Part shown: one piece after another, positions 46,405-55,368 of the stretch | Layout: each line of letters opens with the position of its first letter | Numbering within the stretch: position 1 is the stretch's first letter | Source of the DNA: Peptococcaceae bacterium | Lineage (GTDB): Bacteria; Bacillota; Dehalobacteriia; UBA4068; JAAVYR01 | NCBI GenBank assembly: GCA_022791255.1 | Contig: JAAVYR010000014.1 | Location: 62,001-126,000 of the forward strand | Direction: 5' to 3' | Length of the DNA stretch: 64,000 bases | The notes under the pieces: generated by a model | What the model was told of the DNA's origin: nothing | The model's input: only the letters and a program-made list of their open reading frames with translations | Databases searched by the model: none | Translations under genes and position numbers: made by a program

Positions 46405-46431
46405 ATATTTTTCCTGATTTCTGCCATCTTA
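46403..46431 (+). promoter_or_regulatory. Possible divergent sigma-G promoter for the DUF421 gene
   Basis: GCATA (46403-46407) and CATCTTA (46425-46431) are 17 bases apart on the plus strand. The -35 shares the palindrome TATGCATA (46400-46407) with the opposite spoVA promoter. The -10 is a weaker match. Confidence 0.45.
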
Positions 46432-46482
46432 ATCCATAAGAATGATTTTAGCTAAAAACATGAAAAAAAGGAGCAAGACTTT

Positions 46483-47199
46483 ATGTATATCTTAGCCATT
46501 CGCTCACTTATTTTGTATATCGGTGTGCTCATCGCCATCCGTCTCATGGGCAAGCGGCAAATCGCCCAGCTGCAGCCCTTTGAGTTTGTTGTCATTTTGA
46601 TTATTTCCGAGATGGTATCGGTAGCACTGCAAAGCACTAATATTCCTCTAATCAATACCGTTATTCCCATTATTGTTCTTGTAGTGTGCCAGGTTTTCAT
46701 TGCGCAGATGGACTTAAAAAGCGATAAATTCCGCAACCTTATTTGCGGCTCACCGGCTATCCTCATTAGCGATGGTGTGCTGCAAGAAAAGACAATGGTC
46801 AGTCAACGGTTAGATATTAATGATATTTTAGAACAAATGCGCGCCAAAGGTTTTTTTGATATAGAAGATATCGCCTATGCCATCTTAGAAACCAACGGGC
46901 AAATCAGCTTCTTACCCAGAAGCGCTGTCCGTCCAGTGCAGCCCAGCGATATGCAGCTAGATGTCCCCAAAGAACGGCCGGCTATCACTTTGATTGCTGA
47001 TGGAAAAATCAACTACAACCATCTGCAGTGGGCCAATGTAGATGTTAATCAACTAATGCAGGCAATCAAAAAGGCCGGCTTTCCCCATGAAAAAGATGTT
47101 TTTCTTGCTAGCCTAGATTACCAAAGAAATCTTTTCGTTCAATGCAAACATGGCAAAGAACAGCAAGGACAAAAGAAAACTGCAACCGTAAAACTATAA
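46483..47199 (+). CDS. DUF421 membrane protein (YetF family)
   Basis: The 238 residues show three N-terminal membrane segments (SLILYIGVLIAIRLMGKRQ, FEFVVILIISEMVSVALQ) and a two-part soluble domain (CGSPAILISDGVLQ; GFFDIEDIAYAILETNGQISFLP). These are diagnostic of the family. AAGGAG precedes the ATG. It is divergent from spoVAC and followed by a DUF4363 gene; a sporulation role is suggested by context only. Confidence 0.92.
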   Translation: MYILAIRSLILYIGVLIAIRLMGKRQIAQLQPFEFVVILIISEMVSVALQSTNIPLINTVIPIIVLVVCQVFIAQMDLKSDKFRNLICGSPAILISDGVLQEKTMVSQRLDINDILEQMRAKGFFDIEDIAYAILETNGQISFLPRSAVRPVQPSDMQLDVPKERPAITLIADGKINYNHLQWANVDVNQLMQAIKKAGFPHEKDVFLASLDYQRNLFVQCKHGKEQQGQKKTATVKL

Positions 47200-47213
47200 A
47201 GGAGCACCCTATT

Positions 47214-47588
47214 ATGAAAATTTATCTATCTCTGCCCATTGCCATTCTGCTTTTTATCTTTTCTGCAAACTTCGCCATCAATCTCTTAGAAAATGACGCC
47301 CAAGACCTAACCCAACAACTACAACAGATAGAGGCAGCCATAGAAAAAGGCGACCAAGCAAAGGCCGCCATCATTTATGAAAAAATAGCTCAGAAATGGG
47401 AAACAGAATATAAAAAATGGGCCGTGCTAGTAGACCACGACAAGCTAGATGATATTAACCGACTGCTAGTCAAAATCAAAATCGACATTGCCCAAAACCA
47501 ATCTCCTGACCAAGATATTGCAGAAGTCATCTATCTGCTAGAGTCTATCCCCCGTACCGAAAAAATCACCTGGCAAAACATCCTATAA
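47214..47588 (+). CDS. DUF4363 family small exported protein
   Basis: I start at ATG 47214, with AAAGGAG 11 bases upstream; the track start 24 codons earlier lies in the DUF421 gene. The 124 residues begin with a signal anchor (IYLSLPIAILLFIFSANFAI) and continue as a helical domain (QQLQQIEAAIEKGDQAKA; WAVLVDHDKLDDINRLL) that fits DUF4363. This family often follows DUF421 genes in Clostridia. Function unknown. It lies 14 bases after the DUF421 stop. Confidence 0.83.
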   Translation: MKIYLSLPIAILLFIFSANFAINLLENDAQDLTQQLQQIEAAIEKGDQAKAAIIYEKIAQKWETEYKKWAVLVDHDKLDDINRLLVKIKIDIAQNQSPDQDIAEVIYLLESIPRTEKITWQNIL

Positions 47589-47590
47589 GC

Positions 47591-47678
47591 TGCCACTTAA
47601 GTATATAAAACTGCATAATACTTCCGACAATTACCTTTTTGCCAGAAGCCGCTTGCAACGCCTTAGTATAAGGTAGCA
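47591..47678. repeat. Degenerate copy of the 91-bp element
   Basis: TGCCAC at the left, CTTCCGACAATTACC and GCCAGAAGC inside, and GTAGCA at the right match the 91-bp units of the 28-kb array. It immediately follows the DUF4363 stop codon. Confidence 0.5.
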
Positions 47679-47682
47679 GGAT

Positions 47683-47743
47683 ATAAAAAATACTTACTCC
47701 TTTTTACCATTATATTGCTGGTAAGAAGTAGTAAGTATTTCTT
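47683..47743 (-). terminator. Possible terminator after glmS
   Basis: AATACTTACT and AGTAAGTATT pair outside an inner TTACCA/TGGTAA stem, followed by T-rich sequence on the minus strand. Confidence 0.5.
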
Positions 47744-47756
47744 ATTTATATTTTAT

Positions 47757-49586
47757 TTATTCTACCGTTACGCTTTTTGCTAGGTTTCGCGGCTGGTCTA
47801 CATCACAGCCACGAGCCACCGCCGTATAATAAGCCAAAAGCTGCAGCGGCACTACCGTGAGAATTGGTGATAAGAAATCATCTGTTTTTGGGATATAGAT
47901 AGCATGGTCTACTACCTTTGCCAAAGAGGCTTCCCCAGCAAACCCTACACCGATTAAATGGGCGTCACGAGCTTTGATTTCCTTCATATTGCTAACGGTT
48001 TTATCATAGACATCCATTTGCGTACAAAGAGCGACCACCGGCACACCATCTTCGATTAACGCTAAGGTACCATGCTTTAACTCTCCAGCCGCATAAGCTT
48101 CCGCCCGGAGATAAGAAATTTCCTTTAATTTCAAGGAGCCTTCTAGCGCTACTGCATAGTCCATGCCTCTGCCGATGAAAAACACATCTCGCTTGCTTGC
48201 TATATCTTGGGCCAATTCTTCTATTTCGGGAATAGCACTATCCAGGATTTGTTGGATTTTCTGTGGTAAAGCAGATAACTCTGTAAGCCAGGCTTTTCCT
48301 TGCTCTGGAGAAATCCTACCTAAAAGCTGGCCCAAATAAATGGTTAAAAGATAAATGGCTACTAATTGGGTCATATAAGCTTTGGTAGAAGCCACGGCGA
48401 TTTCCGGACCGGCCCAGGTATAGATAACATCATCTGCTTCCCGCGAAATAGAGCTGCCTAATACATTGGTAATAGCGATACATCTAGCGCCTCGTTTTTT
48501 CCCTTCTCTAAGGGCTGCCAAAGTATCCGCTGTTTCCCCAGACTGGGAAACAACAATGAGCAACGTGTGTTCATCAATGATAGGGTCTCGATAGCGAAAT
48601 TCTGACGCGATATCCACTTCTACCGGTAACCGAAGCGCCTTTTCCATGGCATATTTACCGATTAAACCAGCATGATAAGCCGTCCCGCAAGCTACCACCA
48701 TTACCTTGTTCACGGTCTGCATAAAGTCAGCAGTCATGCCCACTTCCTGCAAATCCACTTTACCACCATTACCAGTCACACGCCCCTTTAAGGTTTGTTG
48801 CACTGCCATAGGCTGTTCGAAGATTTCCTTCAACATAAAGTGAGCAAAGCCTCCCTTTTGGGCTGCTTCTGCATTCCAAGTAATCTCCGTAATTTCCCTG
48901 GCTACCGGTTGATTATCTGCAAACACTTCTACTTTATCCTTATGGATAACTGCAATATCGTTATCCTTGATGGACATAATCTTTCTCGTGTGAGCAAGGA
49001 TGGCCGGGATATCCGACGCAAAGAAATTTTCCCCCTCACCCACACCGATAATCAGTGGGTTATCCTTGCGAATAGCCACTAAGACATCAGGGTTTTCCTG
49101 GCACATAGCAACGATGGCATAAGAACCCTGGAGCCGCTTACTTACTGCATACATCGCTTCATACAAGTTTCCAGCATAGACTTCTTCTAAAAGATGGGGG
49201 ATAACTTCTGTATCCGTCTCTGAAAGAAAGACATGACCTTTCCCTTCCAACTCTTCCCGCAATGTCAAGTAATTTTCAATAATACCGTTATGTACTACCG
49301 CAATGCGCCCCTTGCAATCGCAATGAGGATGAGAATTATGGTCAGAGGGACGGCCGTGGGTCGCCCATCTGGTATGGCCAATCCCTACGGTTGCAGAGAT
49401 GCTTCTCTCACCGATTTTCTCTTTCAAATCAGCGATTTTCCCCTTGCTCCGGTAAAGACCAATGCCAGAAGTCTCCTGCACAGCAATACCAGCCGAGTCA
49501 TATCCTCGGTATTCTAAGCTTTTTAAACCATCTAATAAAATGGGAACTACTTGTTTTTCCCCAATATATCCTACAATCCCACACAT
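47757..49586 (-). CDS. glmS: Glutamine-fructose-6-phosphate aminotransferase (isomerizing)
   Basis: The N-terminal glutaminase begins with the catalytic cysteine (MCGIVGYIGEKQ). GHTRWATHGRPSDHNSHPH is the second motif. Two SIS sugar-isomerase domains follow (VVSQSGETADTLAAL), and the protein ends PRNLAKSVTVE. The length of 609 is standard. It makes glucosamine-6-phosphate. The 53-base gap to glmM leaves no room for a glmS ribozyme. Confidence 0.97.
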   Translation of the reverse strand: MCGIVGYIGEKQVVPILLDGLKSLEYRGYDSAGIAVQETSGIGLYRSKGKIADLKEKIGERSISATVGIGHTRWATHGRPSDHNSHPHCDCKGRIAVVHNGIIENYLTLREELEGKGHVFLSETDTEVIPHLLEEVYAGNLYEAMYAVSKRLQGSYAIVAMCQENPDVLVAIRKDNPLIIGVGEGENFFASDIPAILAHTRKIMSIKDNDIAVIHKDKVEVFADNQPVAREITEITWNAEAAQKGGFAHFMLKEIFEQPMAVQQTLKGRVTGNGGKVDLQEVGMTADFMQTVNKVMVVACGTAYHAGLIGKYAMEKALRLPVEVDIASEFRYRDPIIDEHTLLIVVSQSGETADTLAALREGKKRGARCIAITNVLGSSISREADDVIYTWAGPEIAVASTKAYMTQLVAIYLLTIYLGQLLGRISPEQGKAWLTELSALPQKIQQILDSAIPEIEELAQDIASKRDVFFIGRGMDYAVALEGSLKLKEISYLRAEAYAAGELKHGTLALIEDGVPVVALCTQMDVYDKTVSNMKEIKARDAHLIGVGFAGEASLAKVVDHAIYIPKTDDFLSPILTVVPLQLLAYYTAVARGCDVDQPRNLAKSVTVE

Positions 49587-49639
49587 TGTTTTCGTCCGCC
49601 TTCCCTTAGCATTCTCACAGCTTTTGCGGTAAAAGCTGC

Positions 49640-50986
49640 CTACCCTAATTGTTCCTTGACTGTTAGACCGATTGCCTCTACGATTTGTTCCAATTGGGCA
49701 AAATCCGGGCCCTCTGCCATAATGCGAATAAGCTCTTCTGTACCGGAAGGACGAATGACGATCCGCCCGCTTTCACCCAATAAATGTTCTCCTTCTGCCA
49801 CAACAGCCAGGATTTTTTCATTTTCAGACCAAGCCTTTTTATCCTGCACATAAATATTTTTTAATACCTGGGGCAGCTTGGTCATAGCTTCCCGTTTCAG
49901 CACAGACAATGATTTTCCTGTTACCGCTAAAATATGTAAGAGATTTAGCGCAGTAACGAGACCATCACCGGTGGTATTATAGCGAGAAAAAATAATATGC
50001 CCAGACTGCTCCCCGCCAAGGATAGCACCTTCTGCCCGCATTTTTTCTATGACATAACGGTCGCCTACATTGGTCTGGTAAAGGGTAATACCCCGCTCTT
50101 TTGCCGCCAAAGCAAGGCCTAGATTACTCATCATCGTTACCACCAGCTTGTTTTCTGCCAGTTGGTTTTGTTCCCATAAGTATTTAGCACAGATAGCAAT
50201 AATCTCATCACCATCTACCACTTCACCCAGTTCGTCCACAGCCAAGAGCCGGTCAGCGTCCCCATCAAAAGCCAGACCAAACTGAGCTTTTTTGGCTAAA
50301 ACTTGTTGCTGCAGCTGGTCTAAGTGGGTACTGCCGCAGCCATCGTTAATATTAACGCCATCTGGTTCAGCACTGATAATATCTGCCGATAATCCTAATC
50401 TCTGAAAAAGACCTGGCGCTATCACGCTTGCCGCCCCATTGGCACAGTCTATCACCCCAGAAAGCCCACGATAATCATCCTGGAAGATAGCGGCTAAATA
50501 ATCTGCATAACAGCCAACACCTTCCTCGTCTATCGTCATTTCTCCTACAGCTGTCCCCTCTGCTAAATCAGCTTCTAGGTCTTCCCCATCTAAAATCAAT
50601 GCTTCCATAGCAAGCTCGATTTCATCAGGGATTTTATATCCCTCCCCTGAGAAAAACTTAATGCCGTTATCATAAGCAGGGTTATGAGAAGCAGAAATTA
50701 CTGCACCTGCCGCCGCGCCCCGCTGCCGCACCAAAAAGGCCACCCCTGGTGTAGGAATAACCCCCAAGGAAACCACTGGTACCCCTTGTGCCATGAGCCC
50801 TGCAGCCAGCGCCTTTTCCAGCATATCACCAGAAATACGCGTATCTCTGCCGATGAGCACAGCCCCAGTCTCGCCACGGTCACGATAGATTTTCCCATAT
50901 GCCAAGCCTATTTTATATGCAAGAGAACCAGTAAGCACAGTATTTACCTTACCGCGCACCCCATCTGTTCCAAATAATCTAGCCAA
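49640..50986 (-). CDS. glmM: Phosphoglucosamine mutase
   Basis: MARLFGTDGVRGKVN opens the protein. The phosphoserine loop is ISASHNPAYDNGIKFF, the metal loop is AFDGDADRLLAVD, and the phosphate site is RPSGTEELIRI. It converts GlcN-6-P to GlcN-1-P between GlmS and GlmU. It forms an operon with cdaA and cdaR; in other Firmicutes GlmM inhibits CdaA. Confidence 0.97.
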   Translation of the reverse strand: MARLFGTDGVRGKVNTVLTGSLAYKIGLAYGKIYRDRGETGAVLIGRDTRISGDMLEKALAAGLMAQGVPVVSLGVIPTPGVAFLVRQRGAAAGAVISASHNPAYDNGIKFFSGEGYKIPDEIELAMEALILDGEDLEADLAEGTAVGEMTIDEEGVGCYADYLAAIFQDDYRGLSGVIDCANGAASVIAPGLFQRLGLSADIISAEPDGVNINDGCGSTHLDQLQQQVLAKKAQFGLAFDGDADRLLAVDELGEVVDGDEIIAICAKYLWEQNQLAENKLVVTMMSNLGLALAAKERGITLYQTNVGDRYVIEKMRAEGAILGGEQSGHIIFSRYNTTGDGLVTALNLLHILAVTGKSLSVLKREAMTKLPQVLKNIYVQDKKAWSENEKILAVVAEGEHLLGESGRIVIRPSGTEELIRIMAEGPDFAQLEQIVEAIGLTVKEQLG

Positions 50987-51016
50987 TTGATAGCCCCCTC
51001 TTATCTATTTCAGCGC

Positions 51017-52243
51017 CTACTCTTCTACTGCCACTAGCTCGACTGCAGCAGTTGTTTCAGACTGTTCCACCAGCTGCACACCTTCAGGCAGCACCACTTT
51101 AATATCCACCTGCAAATTGCCAGCAGCAAGCCCTGTCAAATCTGCCTGCACCATAATGTCTTCTGGTTTCAGGCTGCTGATCCGTTCCCTTGTTCCCTGT
51201 ACAGTCACATCGATTTTATCAGGAACAACCTTTGCCACTAGGCCTTCTCCCACATACAGCGGTTTAATGGTAAGACCAGAGAAACTCTGCCGCTCCATTT
51301 GCTCCCGGCGAGAGATTTCCACTGTTACACTGACTTCTGACACCCCATTTACCGTGATGCCTTCCGGCAGCGTTAGCTTTTGCCGTAAAGCAATATTGCC
51401 CATAGCCCCAGCTACGTCAACTGGCTCTGTGTAAATAGTCGAAATCTTTTCTAAATCAGCATATTCACCAGAAACCGTAATTATTTCCGGATTAGTCACA
51501 ATGCGGTCAATATGATAGCCCTCTGCTACAGTGCCAGTAGTTGGTACCGTTATCGTTACCCGCTTGGTAGGCACTTCATCCACAATAGGAATAGAAACAT
51601 CCACTACAGAAGGATTTAAGCGGAAATAATCATTAATCACTTTATCATTTTTATCAAAAATCTGCACGGGCACTGCCCCCAGATAGTTTTCTGTAGGGTT
51701 GGTAATATTGGCGGTTACCACCACACGGCTAATATTATTGAGCCGGCTTTCCGCGCCAAATATCAGCACTTCTGCAGGAGTCAGCACAGGGTCTAGTACT
51801 CGTTTCCCTTGGGGAAGAGGCGTCGCAAACTCCATATTGACTTCTACCGGCAACTGTTTACTCTCTTCTGGCTCTATCTCTAAAGAGACCTGACCAGGGC
51901 TGACTGAAACAATATCAAAACTATTTGGCACAACGACCTGAACTGTAACTTCTGTTTTCCCAGCACTGGTCGCACCTAAATCAACATATGCCTGCACATC
52001 TTTAGCAGAAATAGCAGTACCATTCCCACTGCCCTGTACCCGTACCCGCACCTGCACTGGGTCATTCGTCACTACCAAGGATGCCGGCAGATTACGATAT
52101 TCTAACGGCACTGTCAGCGACAAGTCAGAAACATTATTTTGGGTCTGCATGACATAAAACCATAATAACAGCGCCAAAGCAAGAGCCGCTAATTTATACC
52201 AAAAATTATTGATGGGAACATCAATTTTTTTCATTGCTTTCAT
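51017..52243 (-). CDS. cdaR: CdaR, YbbR-domain regulator of c-di-AMP synthase
   Basis: One N-terminal membrane helix (WYKLAALALALLLWFYVM) is followed by about four YbbR repeats outside the membrane (VPLEYRNLPASLVV; VPTTGTVAEGYHID; LTGLAAGNLQVDIKV). It overlaps the cdaA gene by about 20 bases. CdaR modulates CdaA activity and is always next to it. Confidence 0.93.
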   Translation of the reverse strand: MKAMKKIDVPINNFWYKLAALALALLLWFYVMQTQNNVSDLSLTVPLEYRNLPASLVVTNDPVQVRVRVQGSGNGTAISAKDVQAYVDLGATSAGKTEVTVQVVVPNSFDIVSVSPGQVSLEIEPEESKQLPVEVNMEFATPLPQGKRVLDPVLTPAEVLIFGAESRLNNISRVVVTANITNPTENYLGAVPVQIFDKNDKVINDYFRLNPSVVDVSIPIVDEVPTKRVTITVPTTGTVAEGYHIDRIVTNPEIITVSGEYADLEKISTIYTEPVDVAGAMGNIALRQKLTLPEGITVNGVSEVSVTVEISRREQMERQSFSGLTIKPLYVGEGLVAKVVPDKIDVTVQGTRERISSLKPEDIMVQADLTGLAAGNLQVDIKVVLPEGVQLVEQSETTAAVELVAVEE

Positions 52244-53063
52244 TGCTGTTTCTCCTTTGCCAGAACAGGTGGGTCGTCTGAGATTTCACCATGAAGACTT
52301 CGCCTAAAATATCTGCTAACTGTTTTTCGTCGATATAACGCACCAGTTTGCCATCTCGTGCAACCGAGATAATGCCCGTTTCTTCTGATACGATGATGGC
52401 AATGGCATCTGCCACCTCTGTAATGCCAATAGCCGCCCGGTGCCTTGTCCCTAATGACATACTGATATAAGGATTGTCAGTCAACGGTAAAAAACAAGCT
52501 GCCGCTGCTACTCTATTTCCTCGGATAATCACAGCACCGTCATGAAGAGGCGTAGACGGCACAAACACATTTACCAAAAGCTCCGAGGTCACCACAGCGT
52601 CGATTTTAATGCCTGTTTCAATATAGTCATTGAGGCCTGTTTCCCGCTCCAAGACAATGAGCACCCCAGTTTTGGTCTTGGCACAAGCAACTGCCGCCTT
52701 GCTAAGTTCCTCGATTAAATTAACAGCGTCCCCCGTACCCAGTACAGCCGAACTCCTGGCAAAGAATTGCCCTCGCCCCAACTGTTCTAGAGCGCGACGC
52801 AACTCCGGCTGAAAGATAACAGCAAAAGCTACAAAGATAACAGACCAGATATTCTCTAATATCCAATTTACCGTATGCAAGTTTAAAAGTTCACTAATGC
52901 TAGAAGCAATAACCAAGATGACCAAGCCCTTTAACAGCTGCACTGCTCTGGTCCCCCGAATGAGCAAAATCAGCTTATAAATAGCATAAGTAACGATGAA
53001 AATATCCACTAACATCGTTATAATGGAGATAGCATCTAGTTGAAACCATGCTGGCATTGTCAT
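52221..53063 (-). CDS. cdaA: Diadenylate cyclase CdaA
   Basis: Three membrane helices near residues 10-80 precede a DisA_N domain with LHDGAVIIRGNRVAAAACFLP and SLGTRHRAAIGITE, which bind ATP and metal. It makes c-di-AMP, which controls potassium and osmotic balance. I start at ATG 53061-53063, with GGGAG 8 bases upstream; the track's GTG overlaps that signal. Confidence 0.95.
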   Translation of the reverse strand: MTMPAWFQLDAISIITMLVDIFIVTYAIYKLILLIRGTRAVQLLKGLVILVIASSISELLNLHTVNWILENIWSVIFVAFAVIFQPELRRALEQLGRGQFFARSSAVLGTGDAVNLIEELSKAAVACAKTKTGVLIVLERETGLNDYIETGIKIDAVVTSELLVNVFVPSTPLHDGAVIIRGNRVAAAACFLPLTDNPYISMSLGTRHRAAIGITEVADAIAIIVSEETGIISVARDGKLVRYIDEKQLADILGEVFMVKSQTTHLFWQRRNSNESNEKN

Positions 53064-53260
53064 CGTTATCACTCCCTTAGCAAAGATAAAAATCCCATAA
53101 TCTATATTATAATAGAAAACAAGAAAAATTCCTACTCTATTTTTTCCATTTGCTATAAAAATTTTCTTTATAATTCTCTTTTTTTAGTGGTATTCTTCCC
53201 GAAATTATAGTAGAATGAACATAATATCAACCAGATAGAAAAGAAAAGACGGGGATGATT

Positions 53261-54001
53261 ATGAACCAACTACCAAAAAATAAATATCTTACCTTTACCC
53301 TGCTTTCTTTTATGACAGGACTCTTACTAATGATGGCCATACACACCCAGTCTGCTGTGTTAAAAAGCCAAGGGGAAAACAAAAACAAAGCTATCATTGA
53401 CATGATTGAGTCCTTAGAAACAGAACTAGACGACTTAGAACAAGCTATCAGTACCACCCGAGCAGAGATAGAGACCATTGAGTCCCAGCAGGTCACCGCT
53501 GAAGAAAACTCTGAAGCGATGCAAAAAATGCTCTCTGGGCTCAGAGTACGAGCCGGCCTCACCGAAGTGACAGGCCCAGGCATCATCATCACCCTAGAAG
53601 ATAATGAGACAGGTGCTGCCCAGGCGAAGGCCCAAAATCCAAATTATTTCGTCCCAGAAAACTTCATCATCCATGATAAAAACCTGCTCTATCTGGTCAA
53701 TGCATTAGGCCTCCATGCAGAGGCTATTTCCATCAACAACCAACGCATTGTTACCACCTCACATATCCGCTGTGTGGGAACAGTTATCATGGTAAATTCC
53801 TCTCGTATGGCACCACCCTATGAAATCAAAGCCATCGGCACACCAGAGATTTTAGAAGCCTGCGTTACCTCCAGCGGCGAGTATAAAGGCTTAAAAGCGC
53901 GGGAAATGCCGGTGAAAATCACCAAAGAAGAGGAAATCACGCTGCCCGCCTACACTGGGAGTTTATCCTTCGACCACACCCAAGACGCTATCGCAAAATA
54001 A
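53261..54001 (+). CDS. DUF881 protein, YlxW/YlxX-like (first of two)
   Basis: An N-terminal membrane anchor (YLTFTLLSFMTGLLLMMAI) is followed by a coiled coil (residues about 45-90) and a DUF881 domain (GLTEVTGPGIIITLEDNE; LVNALGLHAEAISINNQRIV). I start at the second ATG (53261), six bases after GGGG. In Bacillus such genes lie beside sbp and the division genes ftsA-ftsZ. Probable role at the division site, by context. It is followed by sbp and a second DUF881 gene. Confidence 0.88.
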   Translation: MNQLPKNKYLTFTLLSFMTGLLLMMAIHTQSAVLKSQGENKNKAIIDMIESLETELDDLEQAISTTRAEIETIESQQVTAEENSEAMQKMLSGLRVRAGLTEVTGPGIIITLEDNETGAAQAKAQNPNYFVPENFIIHDKNLLYLVNALGLHAEAISINNQRIVTTSHIRCVGTVIMVNSSRMAPPYEIKAIGTPEILEACVTSSGEYKGLKAREMPVKITKEEEITLPAYTGSLSFDHTQDAIAK

Positions 54002-54056
54002 ATAACTATTCGAGAATATCATCCTATTCATCAATACAAAAGGAGTAAATATCGTT

Positions 54057-54449
54057 ATGTGGCTGCCGATTTTAGGTTTAATCACTGGGGTGCTCATTGG
54101 TTCTATGTTTACCTTTACCATCCCCATTATTTATGCAAAATATCTTTCTGTCAGTGTGCTGGCTGCCCTAGACTCACTGCTAGGCAGCGTAAAGGCATTG
54201 TTAGAAGACTCCTTTGACAGCGCCATCCTCATTTCTGGCTTTTTTGCCAATATGCTGCTGGCAGCAGGCCTTGCCTTCATGGGAGACCGCCTAGGACTAG
54301 ACTTGTATATGGCAGCAGTTATTGCTTTAGGTATTCGCTTATTTAGCAATCTAGGCGCTATCCGCCGTGATTTGATGGAAATGCACCATACAAGAAAAGC
54401 TTTGAAACAAGCAAAAGCAGGTGATGCCAGCAATGAAACACAACAGTAG
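54057..54449 (+). CDS. sbp: Small basic protein Sbp (DUF1290)
   Basis: The 130-residue membrane protein has LPILGLITGVLIGSMFTFTIP at the start, YAKYLSVSVLAALDSLLG, and MAAVIALGIRLFSNLGAIRRD, all typical of DUF1290. Three or four hydrophobic segments are seen. It is sandwiched between two DUF881 genes, as in other Firmicutes, and its end overlaps the next start. Molecular function unknown. Confidence 0.9.
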   Translation: MWLPILGLITGVLIGSMFTFTIPIIYAKYLSVSVLAALDSLLGSVKALLEDSFDSAILISGFFANMLLAAGLAFMGDRLGLDLYMAAVIALGIRLFSNLGAIRRDLMEMHHTRKALKQAKAGDASNETQQ

Positions 54450-55191
54450 TTTTTATTCCATTACGAAAATTTACCATCCTCGACATAAAAGGCAACTAAA
54501 ACCTTTTTCGCAAAAGACATGGACTGTCTCCATGTTTATCACCTTTCTCATCTTTGGTCTTTTGCTCACGGTCCAATATCGTACCAAAATCGCCGCAGAA
54601 AACTCTCTTGCCAATCAAAAACAAGAAGACTTAGTAGCTATCCTAAAAAACTTAGATACCAACAAAGCAAACTTAGAAGCAGAACTAGAGTCCTTACAAA
54701 ACACAAAAAAATCTTTAGAAGCCAAGGCAGAAGCAGGCGTTAGCTTAAATAACAGCCTGCAAAAGCAAATCCGTCAATATCAGATTGCCAATGGCAACAT
54801 AGATATTGGTGGTCCTGGTGTTAGCATCACCATTACTGCAGACTCCAACATTATGAATTATGACCTAATCGACCTAGTTAATGAGTTATGGGTTAGTGGT
54901 GCAGAAGCCGTGGCCATCAATGATATCCGCATCCTAGACACCACTACTATCGAACAAACAGAAGACAAAAATAATAATGTAGTCCTGACTGTTGACGGAC
55001 AAGTGTTGCTTTCTCCTATTATCATCACAGCTATCGGAGATAGCGCCGCCCTGGAAAAAGGGCTAACCTTTCCCGGCGGCATTGTTGATAACTTAAACAC
55101 CCTTTACCAAGTATATCCCCAAATCAAAAAAAGCGACTCTATCTTCATTCCAATGGCTACAAATATCAAAGTTAATCAATATGTAAAATAG
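54433..55191 (+). CDS. DUF881 protein, YlxW/YlxX-like (second of two)
   Basis: It has the same layout as the first: a membrane anchor (VSMFITFLIFGLLLTVQY), a coiled coil (LDTNKANLEAELESLQNTK) and a DUF881 domain (IDIGGPGVSITITADSN; LVNELWVSGAEAVAINDIRI). I start at the ATG at 54433, with GGTGATG upstream, overlapping the sbp stop; the track start is 4 codons earlier. It ends before repeats and a terminator. Confidence 0.88.
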   Translation: MKHNSSFYSITKIYHPRHKRQLKPFSQKTWTVSMFITFLIFGLLLTVQYRTKIAAENSLANQKQEDLVAILKNLDTNKANLEAELESLQNTKKSLEAKAEAGVSLNNSLQKQIRQYQIANGNIDIGGPGVSITITADSNIMNYDLIDLVNELWVSGAEAVAINDIRILDTTTIEQTEDKNNNVVLTVDGQVLLSPIIITAIGDSAALEKGLTFPGGIVDNLNTLYQVYPQIKKSDSIFIPMATNIKVNQYVK

Positions 55192-55196
55192 CCGCT

Positions 55197-55319
55197 TGCT
55201 ACCAAAACAAAAGGCAAAGACCAACTGTCAGCAGTAGTAAGTAAGCCTTCGTACCCAGTGGCATCATCTATTTTGAGCAAGGCCAATTTGTCATTCTGAG
55301 CATCGCGAAGAATCTTTTA
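55197..55319. repeat. Partial 91-bp element followed by a TGTCATTCTGAG repeat
   Basis: TGCTAC...CTGTCAGCAGTAGTAAGTAAG...GTGGCA (55197-55263) is a shortened copy of the 91-bp unit. TTGTCATTCTGAGCATCGCG (from 55289) is the other repeat family. The order unit-then-TGTCAT matches the 28-kb array. Confidence 0.55.
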
Positions 55320-55325
55320 GAAAAT

Positions 55326-55364
55326 AAAAAGGGAACAGCAATTTTTACTGTTCCCTTTTTATTT
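55326..55364. terminator. Bidirectional terminator between the DUF881 and ilvB genes
   Basis: AAAAAGGGAACAG and CTGTTCCCTTTTT form the stem between converging genes. Confidence 0.9.
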
Positions 55365-55368
55365 TATT

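Noticed and set aside
49587-49639. glmS ribozyme expected upstream of glmS in many Firmicutes
   Set aside because: The glmM-glmS gap is only 53 bases, too short for the ribozyme, and shows no matching structure.
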